From Phormidium tanganyikae FI6-MK23 (GTDB lineage: Bacteria > Cyanobacteriota > Cyanobacteriia > Leptolyngbyales > Leptolyngbyaceae), in contig JAHHHU010000036.1 in NCBI GenBank assembly GCA_019359175.1, positions 1-32,391 of the forward strand: a stretch of 32,391 nucleotides of DNA. The letters run 5' to 3'. Below, piece by piece: positions 1 to 8,354 of this stretch (within the stretch, counting starts at the first letter, position 1; every line of letters starts with the position of its first letter). The notes beneath the pieces are model-generated. The model was not told the DNA's origin, ran no database searches, and was given only the letters and a program-made list of their open reading frames with translations. Both the position numbers and the translations under genes were made by a program.

Positions 1-122
1 GCTCGACGCGCTGACCCTTCCAGGTAATCTTCGGCAACTTTTGCCATGAAGTCCCGTTTCCGGTTGCCTGTCAACTTTTGCGCTGCGTCTTTGAATGTCG
101 CTTTTACCGCTTCGCTCAACAT
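1..122 (-). CDS. ISAzo13-like transposase, N-terminal fragment cut by the window edge
   Basis: The minus-strand frame starts at an ATG (122-120) and stays open for 40 codons to the left edge. It reads MLSEAVKATFKDAA, then a lysine-rich KLTGNRKRDFMAK and VAEDYLEGSARR. I associate this opening (SEAVKxxFxDAAxKLTGxxKRxFMA...DYxxGSARK) with ISAzo13-type transposases, whose helix-turn-helix and DDE core would follow outside the window. Seen: the start codon and the uninterrupted frame. Inferred: family and function. It lies about 110 bases from the end of the IS630-like remnant, so this edge is an IS-rich patch. Whether the complete element is intact cannot be judged from here. Confidence 0.55.
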   Translation of the reverse strand, partial: MLSEAVKATFKDAAQKLTGNRKRDFMAKVAEDYLEGSARR

Positions 123-229
123 CTAGGTTGTCATCCTATTGTCAATTGTCACAGAGCAGGAGCGCAATTATTGAGATTCTTCATTGGCTCCTTTCTAGAA
201 TGACCGGGATTCTATTGGTTTGCAAGCCC

Positions 230-1238
230 CTAGGCAGCATAAGCAATGTCAGGATGCTGGAAGTAGCTTCTCACTCTTGCAGGCAACTTTTGCAGTTTGT
301 GAAGATGACTCCGCAGCGGATGACGCAGTGGTTCAAAGCTACGACTCGGAGGCTTCGAGTGAACGCCTTGCTTGACATCCCCATGGAGATACTCAACCGG
401 ATTCAACTGCGGTGAGTACGAGGGCAAAAACACCCACTCAATCTCAGATTGATGCTGAGATAACCACTGCTTAACCGCTTGGGCATGATGCACGGGATGG
501 TTGTCCACAATCTAATACAACTTGCGCGGTTGTGCTTCAACAAGCGCTCTAGAAACGTGATGAACACCAAAGTATTGAGTTTACCTGCATACAGCATGAA
601 GCGCACCAAGCCCTGATTGCTCACGCTGGCGATAAAGTTGATCCGATCGGGAGTTTCTCCCTTCGGGGCATAGCCTTGCCCGACTTGAGCACCACTTCGC
701 AAACCCGACTCATCGCCCCAAGCAATCTCTGCTGCTTCAGGTTCAGCACGGGCAACGACCGCAGGATAGGTTGCATCGAGCCAGTGCTGCACGACTTTCG
801 GGTCTTGCTCGTAAGCGCGCTTCAGCGGTTTTTGTGGCTATAGCCCCAGCGTTTGAGATACTCGCCTACCGTCCGAATCGGCATCGCAATGCCAAATTCC
901 TGCTCAATCAAGCTTTGTACCGCTCGCTCTGTCCATAAAGCGCTATCAATCCCCAACTCGGCAGGAAAATGCTTCAGCAGCTTCGCTTGCACTTGCCCTT
1001 CTTGCTCAACCGACAACCTGCGACCTTCTCCATACTTCGCTCCGCGCTGCTGTTGCTCAAGTCCTGCTTCGCCTCGCGTCTGATCGTCTTTCCCCCAGTC
1101 GGTAATCGTGTTGCGATGCACGCCTAGATAAGCCGCAATGTCGATGACCCGCTTGCCTTGTTGTCTCAGGCGTATCGCTTGTGGTCGCAAGTAGTTCTGT
1201 GCTGCTGGATTCAGCAATCGAGCATCAGGGTTCTTCAT
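230..1238 (-). pseudogene. IS630-family transposase, broken into three frames
   Basis: Three minus-strand segments together make one IS630/Tc1-like transposase. Segment 1 (1238-822) is the N-terminal helix-turn-helix region (IAAYLGVHRNTITDW) and ends RWGYSHKNR-stop. Segment 2 continues in the -1 frame from about 835 with PLKRAYEQDPKVVQHWL and the start of the DDE domain (AWGDESGL). Segment 3 (about 508-230) carries VDNHPVHHA, SPQLNPVEYLHGDVKQ and the usual IAYAA end. The first junction lies at a run of five A on the transcript (829-833) and could be a programmed -1 shift. The second cannot: one base is missing near 521 and a TAG (514-512) replaces a Leu codon in the KLYLIVDNH motif. The element is therefore very probably dead. 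A weak terminal similarity exists between about 197-220 and the reverse complement of 1240-1262; I did not fix exact ends. Confidence 0.85.
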
Positions 1239-1259
1239 CGCTCAATTCTAGCAATCCGT

Positions 1260-1799
1260 TCACATTTCCTGCCTCCTCTTCAATTGCCAGGTTAATAGGT
1301 GGCAGCGAAGAGATTGAACAGCTTATGGACAATGTAAAGGTCATGATCAAGAGAATGTTAAAGTCGAAGCTATCTCTTATTTCGATAGAACAAGAGCAAG
1401 TTAACTGCTACTTCCACCTCAGTACGAAGCGCAACACGATCAGGGCAAAGTTGTAAAAACCTTAAAGCGTCAATGGTAAAGTAGAAAGTATCCCTGCAAC
1501 GCAAGTCCAAACCGAAAAACCGCTCAAGTCTTCATCTTCTAAAGAAACCTTCATCTCATTCATTGAGAATACAAGTGAGATGAGTACCAGCAGCAAGAAC
1601 ATGGTGTCACTCAAATCAGGCATTACAAATAAATCCTCTACGATTCGTTCTACTTATACTGCTGTCCTGAAAGTGGCGCTTACTCCCCCTATCTGTTGAA
1701 CCTGGCTCAGACTTTAGAGGCATCAATTGATCTCACTCTTTAGTTGCATCAGCAAGCTTTAACTATTGGAGGAGAACAAAGCTCAAATCTCTGAATAGG
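1260..1799. other. Intergenic stretch without a supportable gene
   Basis: About 540 bases between the IS630-like remnant and the Hli gene. One plus-strand frame is open from 1466 to a TGA at 1697-1699 (about 77 codons, Ser/Thr/Lys-rich), but it follows a stop directly, its first ATG is far inside, and it resembles nothing I know, so I do not call it. The last 60 bases should contain the promoter of the Hli gene; a GGAGGAG at about 1768-1774 is too far from either start codon to be its ribosome site. Confidence 0.5.
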
Positions 1800-1835
1800 A
1801 TGGGAAGCATCTTCAATAGTTTTAGGACATTAAAA

Positions 1836-2051
1836 ATGCAAGCTCCCACAAAAGAAACTCGCCCTAGCACCGATCGTCCTCCCGTTTCAGCTGCATATAA
1901 CGGTGCAGACCGTAATGCTTTTCTGTTTGGTTGGAATCCTCAAGCTGAACTATGGAATGGTCGCTTTGCCATGATTGGGTTTACAGCTTACCTACTCTGG
2001 GATTTAGCAGGTTATAGTGTGCTACGCAACGTGCTGCACTTGATTGGCTAA
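1836..2051 (+). CDS. High-light-inducible / small CAB-like protein (Hli, SCP)
   Basis: This is a 71-residue single-helix protein of the chlorophyll a/b-binding superfamily. Such proteins sit in the thylakoid membrane, bind chlorophyll and carotenoid, and protect photosystem II assembly intermediates under excess light. The diagnostic motif is AELWNGRFAMIGF followed by a hydrophobic stretch (TAYLLWDLAGYSVL), with the conserved Glu, Asn and Arg that ligate chlorophyll present. I chose the ATG at 1836 because AGGA lies eight bases upstream and the resulting length is typical of the family. An in-frame ATG at 1800 would add 12 residues but has no close ribosome site. The gene stands alone and is followed by a strong hairpin at 2118-2158. 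Family high confidence; the specific member (HliA to HliD) is not assigned. Confidence 0.9.
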   Translation: MQAPTKETRPSTDRPPVSAAYNGADRNAFLFGWNPQAELWNGRFAMIGFTAYLLWDLAGYSVLRNVLHLIG

Positions 2052-2117
2052 ACCGTCTGTCAACGTTTCACGATTGTGGTTAGAGTTCAGACGTTCATTT
2101 GTATTTAATAAGCTCTT

Positions 2118-2158
2118 AATAAAGTCCCTAGCTTCATCTAGAAGCCGGGGACTTTATT
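2118..2158. terminator. Bidirectional hairpin terminator
   Basis: The perfect 11-base arms AATAAAGTCCC and GGGACTTTATT enclose a second inner stem (GCTTC / GAAGC) around the loop ATCTA. The A/T-rich foot of the stem gives a short U-run on either strand, so it can end transcripts from the Hli gene (plus) and from the broken response regulator (minus). Seen directly; the function is inferred. Confidence 0.8.
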
Positions 2159-2195
2159 GGTGTCAACCCGTTTACTGGATTGGCGCTCCATCGCT

Positions 2196-2620
2196 TCAAG
2201 ACTTCTCGTTTATCTCTGCTCGTCCGGTTAGATGAGCAACGGACGCAATAACCTTATCCGGCAAAATCGGCTTTGTAATGTATTGCTGAAATTCTGCCGC
2301 AAAAACACGATCGCGAATTCCATCTCTACTCGATCCGATGATGACGATCACGGGAATTGAGTCTTGACCTTGTTCGCGCTCAAACTTTCTCATTTGCTCA
2401 ATCAGCAGACAGCCACCTCATCAGGCAGTGAAAGATTGCCCAGAAAAATGTGTGGATTAAATTGCCCTACAGCCTTTAGCCCTGCACCCACTGAAGCACA
2501 TGCTTTAACTTCTGAACCTACTGGCTCTAAAATGCAGGTCACCAAATCAGCAGAATCAAGTTCGTCTTCAACCAGTAACACTCGCAGCCCGCGCAAAACT
2601 AACGCTTCTTGGGAATCCAT
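2196..2620 (-). pseudogene. Response regulator receiver domain, frameshifted
   Basis: The N-terminal part reads MDSQEALVLRGLRVLLVEDELDSADL, the usual acidic pocket of a CheY-like receiver. The C-terminal part reads EREQGQDSIPVIVIIGSS and ends with YITKPILPDKVIASVAHL, which supplies the conserved Lys. The two halves lie in different frames. Adding one base between 2415 and 2416 restores the family-like PDEDGCLLIEQMRKFE, so a single-base deletion broke the gene. The phospho-acceptor position also reads Asn (FLGNLSLP where receivers have xxSDxSLP), so the site may have been lost before the frameshift. It resembles the C-terminal receivers of the hybrid kinases upstream and may be the remnant of one. 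An in-frame extension to 2674 reads through the palindrome at 2639-2680. Confidence 0.75.
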
Positions 2621-2638
2621 GATTGAAATAGGACGAAT

Positions 2639-2680
2639 TACCACTTGCAGTTCGCTATGTACAGCGAACTGCAAGTGGTA
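2639..2680. repeat. Perfect 18-bp inverted repeat (hairpin)
   Basis: Arms TACCACTTGCAGTTCGCT and AGCGAACTGCAAGTGGTA are perfect complements around the 6-base loop ATGTAC. It sits between the intact response regulator (ends 2743) and the broken one, directly before the latter's start. No U-run follows on either strand, so it is not a standard terminator. It could be a dispersed palindromic repeat or an RNA-processing hairpin. Confidence 0.8.
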
Positions 2681-2742
2681 TTGCTTCTGTCTACGGTCGT
2701 AATGAAGGTGAATTGCTCATCAGAACTTTACCGCTGCGTAGA

Positions 2743-3162
2743 TTACAGGTTACGTTCCTCTGGTAGGATGGCGCGGATACGGTCGAGCAGAATGTCAAAG
2801 TCGATCGGTTTGCGAATAAAATCATCCGCTCCAAACTCAAATCCTTCTGCTGGGCTGAATTGGTCATAGCCTGTGACTAACAAAATGGGAATAAACGGCA
2901 GGCGATCGTTCTGGCGAATCTGTTGCGTCACTTCAAACCCATTCATTTCGGGCATCATCACATCGAGTAACACCAAATCGGGGTGCTGCTCCTCAATCCT
3001 GTTTAAGGCTTCTCGTCCACTGCTGGCAAGCTCAACTTCATACCCTTCTTGCTCTAAGACGGCTTGAAGTAAAAAACAGTTATCAGCAATGTCATCGACA
3101 ACCAGGATTCGATCAGCCACGGGGATTGTTAGAGGGGTTAAATGGTTCACTTTGTAACTCAA
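2743..3162 (-). CDS. Single-domain CheY-like response regulator
   Basis: 139 residues, a receiver domain with no output domain. Residues 18-24 (RILVVDD) give the acidic pair Asp23/Asp24. Asp67 in LVLLDVMMPEMNG is the phospho-acceptor, Thr97 (LLVTGY) the switch residue and Lys118 (IRKP) the conserved lysine, so all catalytic positions are intact. Such proteins carry phosphate from a histidine kinase to a protein partner or to a phosphotransfer domain. It lies on the same strand as, and downstream of, the hybrid kinases, but is separated from the kinase remnant by about 320 bases and probably has its own promoter. The first 16 residues precede the domain, so a later start is possible. Confidence 0.9.
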   Translation of the reverse strand: MSYKVNHLTPLTIPVADRILVVDDIADNCFLLQAVLEQEGYEVELASSGREALNRIEEQHPDLVLLDVMMPEMNGFEVTQQIRQNDRLPFIPILLVTGYDQFSPAEGFEFGADDFIRKPIDFDILLDRIRAILPEERNL

Positions 3163-3483
3163 TCAATCGTTACGTTTCAGTATGTTCCACACATGATCGT
3201 AATCGCCTCACGCGGTAGAGAGATCTATCCTAAGATGGCTTGCCTTCTGTGAGGTTTATTGCATTGAATCAGCAGCCAACCGAAGTCTATTGAGGGAATG
3301 TAAATAATCCTTTAAAATCTTCTCTACCAAGCGATAGAGTTGTCAACAATTCCTGATAGCAACAAGTTTACGCAATGAATCGTTCTCGAATGCGAACCTT
3401 GAGACAAATACAGCTGCGTACATCAAGGCAATTAGAAATGCCCAAAGTTTTAGCAAGTGATTTAGTTCTGTAACGACTACGGT
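3163..3483. other. Intergenic stretch, no gene seen
   Basis: About 320 bases between the response regulator and the kinase remnant. I see no coding frame, RNA gene or clear hairpin. It should contain the promoter of the minus-strand response regulator. Confidence 0.5.
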
Positions 3484-4692
3484 TTATTGTTGTAGCAGTC
3501 CGATTACGGCTGTGACTAAATATTCTGGATCGATCGGCTTCGATAAACGTTGCTGAAAGCCGGCTGAGATCGCCCTTTTTTGATCAATTTCGCCTGCATA
3601 CGCAGTGAGCGCGATCGCAGGAATTGAATTGCTTTGAGAAGATTGGCGAATCTGCCGAATCAGTATATAGCCATCGAGATCTGGCATTCCAATATCACTG
3701 AGAAGAATACTTGGTGCAAACTGAGGTAATACATCAAGTGCCTCAATTCCAGAGGCAACGGTTTTAACTTCTGCCCCGGCTTGTTCTAACACAAACGTTA
3801 CAAATTTGCGCGAATCGGGTTCATCATCGACCACTAACGCTCGAATTCCTTGCAATGGCAGATCAGGCAGCGCTTTAGTATCGATTGAAGTTGAATCATC
3901 GGTTTGGTGTTCACTCACGTTGAGCGGCAGTTGAACTGTAAATGTAGATCCTTGTCCTTCACCCAAACTATCGACGCTGACCGTACCGCCGTGGAGGTCA
4001 ACAATTTGACGTACGATCGCTAAACCCAATCCTAAACCGCCAAACTTGCGCGTTGTTTTGCTATCTTCCTGGCGGAAATACTCGAACACATGCGGTAGAA
4101 ATTCAGAATCGATGCCTTTTCCCGTATCGATGACTTGAATTCGAGCATGATTGTGATCTGGTTCGAGCTGCACCTAGATCTGTCCACCATTCGGGGTAAA
4201 TTTCACCGCGTTTGAGAGTAAGTTCCAAACCACTTGCTGCCATCGAGTCGCATTCCCTAGAACTTGCAAACTCGCGGGAGGTCGATCGAACTGAATCCCG
4301 ATCGATTTCGCATTTGCCGCCAGCCGTACCGTATCGATCGCGGCGCTGGCTACCGCACCCAAATCGATCGTGTTCGCATTTAGTGTTAATTTGCCTTGCA
4401 GAATGCGCGACACATCGAGCAAGTCTTCGACCAGTTGGGTTTGCAGTTGGGCGTTGCGTTCGATAATGTCGATCGCTTGGCGAGTTCGATCAGCATCAAC
4501 GCGACCCGCTTTCAGTAATTTCGTCCAGCCGAGAATCAGATTCAGCGGCGTTCTCAGTTCATGCGCCAAAACCGCGAGAAATTCATCTTTGATGCGATTC
4601 GCTTTCTCAAGTTCGTCGGCTTGCTGTCTGAGGGCTGCTTGTGCCTGACGCTGATAAGCGAGATGCCGCCACTGCGCTCCAGCACAGCGTAT
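3484..4692 (-). pseudogene. Hybrid histidine kinase remnant: truncated, with in-frame stop
   Basis: The open frame begins just after a stop (4695-4693) with a coiled-coil linker (QAALRQQADELEKANRIKDE). It continues through HisKA (AHELRTPLNLILGW, the His present), HATPase_c (N box WNLLSNAVKF, then DTGKG and GGLGLGL) and a C-terminal receiver ([12 protein letters not shown], Lys in LSKP). A TAG at 4176-4174 interrupts the frame inside the ATPase domain (GGQI-stop-VQLE) without a frame change. Everything upstream of the linker, normally GAF or PAS sensor domains, is missing; the fragment abuts the stop codon of the next kinase 12 bases away. It is a paralogue of the two kinases upstream and looks like the leftover of a deletion within a three-kinase array. 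A separate downstream half (from 4173) could at most make an orphan ATPase-receiver piece. Confidence 0.85.
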
Positions 4693-4703
4693 TTATCTCC
4701 CAA

Positions 4704-7700
4704 TCAGTGTAATGGTTCCTTCAGAATGTGCAAAGCACTAACCGCCTTGACTAACGCTTCTGGTTCTACAGGCTTGGTCATGTGAGCCTGGAACCCTGCT
4801 TGAATTGCTCTTTGCTGGTCAACTTCTGTGGCATAGGCAGTGAGTGCGATCGCTGGAATCTGTCCACCTTTGTCAAGAGGGCGCGATCGGATCTGCTGAA
4901 TCAGCATATAGCCGTTCATTTCCGCCATTCCAACATCGCTCACTAACACATCGGGAATGAACTGGTCTAAGACTTGCAGTGCTTCTAAACCAGAAGCAAC
5001 GGCTGTTACCTTTGCACCACCTTGTTCCAGCACAAATGCTTGAAACTCGCGGGTGTCATTGTCGTCATCCACGACCAGAATTTGCAAGTTGCTTAATGGA
5101 TTTTCGATGTTTACGCTAGTTTGGTCTAGTTCAAAAGTCGCCGGGCTTGCCTGTTGAATCACGGGTAACTGTACGGTAAAGATTGCGCCTTGATTTTCCC
5201 CCTGGCTTTCTGCCTTGACGGTGCCGCCGTGCATTTCCACGATTTGCCGCACGATCGCCAATCCCAACCCTAACCCGCCAAATTTGCGTGTCGTCGAGCC
5301 GTCTTCTTGCCGGAAATACTCAAACACATGAGGTAAGAACTGTGAATTGATACCCTTGCCCGTGTCGATCACCCGAATTTGAGCTAATTGATCGAGTTGC
5401 CGCAGTTCAACGGTGACTCGTCCACCGTTTGGACTGAACTTGATAGCATTAGTAAGCAAATTCCACACAATTTGCTGGAGTCGAGTCGCATCACCAAAGA
5501 CCGGAGCAATTTCCTCACTAAGGTCAAGCGTAATCCCAACGTTCCTTGCTTCTGCTGCCAAACGCACGGTTTCAAGGGCAGCAGAAATCACAAATGCCAA
5601 ACTAACCGGAGCCGCTGTTAAGGTTAGCTTGCCCTGCATGACACGGGAGATGTCGAGCAGATCTTCAACCAGTTGAGCCTGTAGTTTGGCATTGCGCTCG
5701 ATCGTCTTCAAGGCTTCTGCTTGACGGGCAGCATCGAGCTTGCCATTTTGCAGCAGTCGCGTCCAGCCCAAAATCGGATTCAGGGGCGATCGCAACTCAT
5801 GGGACAGCACGGCTAGAAACTCATCTTTAATTCGATTGGCACGTTCGGCTGCTTCACGGGCGGCTTGTTCTTGTTGCAGAAGGCGTTTGAGATCAGTGAT
5901 GTCTCTCGACACGCCTGCGACGGCTTCTACTACGCCGTTCGCATCGAAAAGCGGCACGAAAACATATTCATACACATGATTACCAAAGGCGCTGGTGAAT
6001 GACGTTTCATCCTTGAGCGGTTGGCGCGTCTCGATCACTTGTTGAATCTGATTCTGCAGCCGGGTTGCTAAATCAGTTGGGTACTCCAGGTCAAAGAAGT
6101 TTTTGCCCAGCACCTCAGCCGACGTTTTCTGTAAAAGGTTGAGCAACTGCTGATTAGTGTAGGTGAATCGTCCTGATCGATCGAAGGTGTAAATGAAATC
6201 AGGCACGGAAGTGGCGATCGCGTCAAACCTTTGCAGTTGTCGTTCGAGTTCGACAGAGGTTTGACGCAAGGCTACTTCAGCTTGAATTTGATCGGTGACA
6301 TTTCTGAAATACATGGTGACACCGTTCACGGCTGGGTAGGAGCGGACTTCATACCAGCGATCGTGGTCGGAATAAAACTCAATCAATGACTCAGCCACAC
6401 GATCGCGCATGACGCGGCGGTGCATCTGTTCAAACGCGCTGTCATTCATTCCTGGAAATTCTTCCCAAAATACTTTTCCAACTAAGTCGTCTGAAGTGCG
6501 ATTGACCAGTGTTTCGGCAGTTTGATTCACATAGGTAAACCGCCAGTTCTCATCTATGGCAAAGAAGGCATCCATAATGCTCTCCAGAATGTTCCGGCTC
6601 TGCTCCTCGCTTTCCTGCAAGACGGCTTCGGCTTGTTTGCGATCGGTAATATCAACAGCAGTTCCCAAAAACTCAACGGCTTGCCGCAACGCTCCCTTAC
6701 CCGCAAAAGTTGCCTGCCCGTTCGCGGATATCCACCGCTCGGTGCCGTCCTTCCAGACAATCCGGTAATCAATCTCGTACTCTCCTGCTGACATTGGATC
6801 AAGGGCAGCACCGATCGCACTCGTGACTTGGGCACGATCGTCTGGGTGAATCCGCTCTATCACATGGGAGAGCGGCAGCACGGTATCCTCCTCATCCCAA
6901 ATTTCCCGCATCCGCTCATCTAACTCAACCAGATTCGTCGCTAAGACGTAGCGCCATGTTCCTAGTTGCGCGATCTGAATAGCAAGCTGCGATCGTTCCT
7001 CGCTTTCGCGCAGTGCTTGTTCCGCCCGTTTGCGATCGCTAATGTTGGTAAATAAAATGGCGAATTGGTTGCTTTGCGGCTCACCAATGCAAAAGGCGTT
7101 GACATCAAACCAACGGTTTATCGCGATCGATTGCTGCTCAAACCGAACTGATTCGCCTGTCAGCACCATTCTTCCATACGTCTCAAGCCATTCCACTTCG
7201 AGATTGGGAACCAGTTCCCGTGCTGTTTTGCCCGTCGCTTGCTCCAGTCCTGTCATCGCTTCAAATATCGGATTGACTTCGAGGAACCGATAATCAATCG
7301 GAGTACCGTTTTCGTCCAACAGTAGTTCGCAGATGCAGAAGCCTTCGTCGATCGACTCGAACAGTGTGCGGTATTTTTCTTCCGATTCGCGCAGGGCAAG
7401 GCTGGAGCGATCGCGCTCAAACGCAAGACTAGCAACTTGAACGCCAAAGGCTGCCAGTTGATATTCCCAATTTGTCGGCAACCGCGCTTCGTCAAACGCC
7501 AGCATCAATGCTCCGAGAGGCTGACCGTCTGCGTCCAGCACGGGTGTAGAATGACACGCCAAAACGCCGTGAGCAACACATAAATCTCGCCAATCTTGCG
7601 ACCAGCGATCGTCATTGGCAATATCAGCACAGGTGACGGAATGACCGCGATACACCGCCTCGCCGCACGTCCCGATACATAGATCGTTGATCTGAGCATC

Positions 7701-8354
7701 TTTGAGTCCCTGCCCAAACGAGGGCGGAAAATCCGGCGTAATGGTGCGCCCTTGGGAATCGGTTAGCAGGAAGGAGGCACGGACGCGCGGATTGAGTTGG
7801 GCGATCGCACCACACACCGCTGAGAGGAAGTCATCCAGCGTTTGTCCTGAAGCAATTCCCTCCAGCAATTGCTTCTGCTCGATCAGCATCCGTTCTGCCC
7901 GTTGCCGATCGCGGCGTTCGTGTGCCTCCCGTAATGCCCGTTCGACACAAGGAACTAGCCGCCCTAACCGTTGCTTGAGGACGTAATCTGTGGCTCCTTG
8001 TTTGAGCGCTTCGATCGCTAATTCTTCGCCTAAACTGGCAGAGACAAAAATAAAGGGCGCGTCAGGACAGCGATCGCAGGCAATTTTCAGGGCAGCGATG
8101 CCATCTAAATCAGGCATTGAATAAGCTGCCAAGATCAAGTCAAACCTATCGGTTTCGAGTGCCGTCACAAAGCCAGCGCGAGTGTTTACCTGTCGCAGTT
8201 CATAGTCAATCCTGCCCTCTGTCAGCGTGGCTTGGATTGCCTCTGCATCCTGTAACTTATCTTCAAGCAGGAGAAACCGAAATGTTGCCATTAGACTGCC
8301 TTTTAAGCGTTCAAAGAATGAAAAGTTTGGGTCTGGTTGGGCTGATTCAGTCAA
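4704..8354 (-). CDS. Hybrid histidine kinase: REC-GAF-PAS(x4)-HisKA-HATPase-REC
   Basis: 1216 residues, no membrane segment, so a cytoplasmic sensor kinase. Rough order: receiver (25-145), GAF (165-315), four PAS/PAC units (about 325-440, 455-570, 585-690, 710-825), HisKA with His852 (SHELRSP), HATPase with Asn969 (LLTNAIKF), DTGKG from 997 and GGLGLGL from 1026, then a receiver with Asp1140 and Lys1194. The N-terminal receiver reads LILAAYSMPDLDG, so Ala77 occupies the phospho-acceptor position (codon GCT); it cannot be phosphorylated there in the normal way. Two starts are possible: a TTG at 8354, overlapping the upstream kinase by 8 bases with GGAGG in front, and an ATG at 8291 (Met22), preceded by AAAGG and closer to the domain. 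Translation is probably coupled to the upstream kinase. The signal is unknown. Confidence 0.92.
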   Translation of the reverse strand: MTESAQPDPNFSFFERLKGSLMATFRFLLLEDKLQDAEAIQATLTEGRIDYELRQVNTRAGFVTALETDRFDLILAAYSMPDLDGIAALKIACDRCPDAPFIFVSASLGEELAIEALKQGATDYVLKQRLGRLVPCVERALREAHERRDRQRAERMLIEQKQLLEGIASGQTLDDFLSAVCGAIAQLNPRVRASFLLTDSQGRTITPDFPPSFGQGLKDAQINDLCIGTCGEAVYRGHSVTCADIANDDRWSQDWRDLCVAHGVLACHSTPVLDADGQPLGALMLAFDEARLPTNWEYQLAAFGVQVASLAFERDRSSLALRESEEKYRTLFESIDEGFCICELLLDENGTPIDYRFLEVNPIFEAMTGLEQATGKTARELVPNLEVEWLETYGRMVLTGESVRFEQQSIAINRWFDVNAFCIGEPQSNQFAILFTNISDRKRAEQALRESEERSQLAIQIAQLGTWRYVLATNLVELDERMREIWDEEDTVLPLSHVIERIHPDDRAQVTSAIGAALDPMSAGEYEIDYRIVWKDGTERWISANGQATFAGKGALRQAVEFLGTAVDITDRKQAEAVLQESEEQSRNILESIMDAFFAIDENWRFTYVNQTAETLVNRTSDDLVGKVFWEEFPGMNDSAFEQMHRRVMRDRVAESLIEFYSDHDRWYEVRSYPAVNGVTMYFRNVTDQIQAEVALRQTSVELERQLQRFDAIATSVPDFIYTFDRSGRFTYTNQQLLNLLQKTSAEVLGKNFFDLEYPTDLATRLQNQIQQVIETRQPLKDETSFTSAFGNHVYEYVFVPLFDANGVVEAVAGVSRDITDLKRLLQQEQAAREAAERANRIKDEFLAVLSHELRSPLNPILGWTRLLQNGKLDAARQAEALKTIERNAKLQAQLVEDLLDISRVMQGKLTLTAAPVSLAFVISAALETVRLAAEARNVGITLDLSEEIAPVFGDATRLQQIVWNLLTNAIKFSPNGGRVTVELRQLDQLAQIRVIDTGKGINSQFLPHVFEYFRQEDGSTTRKFGGLGLGLAIVRQIVEMHGGTVKAESQGENQGAIFTVQLPVIQQASPATFELDQTSVNIENPLSNLQILVVDDDNDTREFQAFVLEQGGAKVTAVASGLEALQVLDQFIPDVLVSDVGMAEMNGYMLIQQIRSRPLDKGGQIPAIALTAYATEVDQQRAIQAGFQAHMTKPVEPEALVKAVSALHILKEPLH

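Noticed and set aside
829-833. Programmed frameshift making the IS630 transposase functional
   Set aside because: A -1 shift at the five-A run would join the first two segments, but a separate one-base loss near 521 and a TAG at 514-512 still break the DDE domain.
1466-1699. A short plus-strand frame between the IS remnant and the Hli gene
   Set aside because: No start codon near its beginning, no ribosome site, Ser/Thr/Lys-rich composition and no recognisable similarity.
1800-1835. Upstream ATG for the Hli protein
   Set aside because: The nearest purine-rich site is over 25 bases away, and the later ATG at 1836 has AGGA at normal distance and gives the usual family length.
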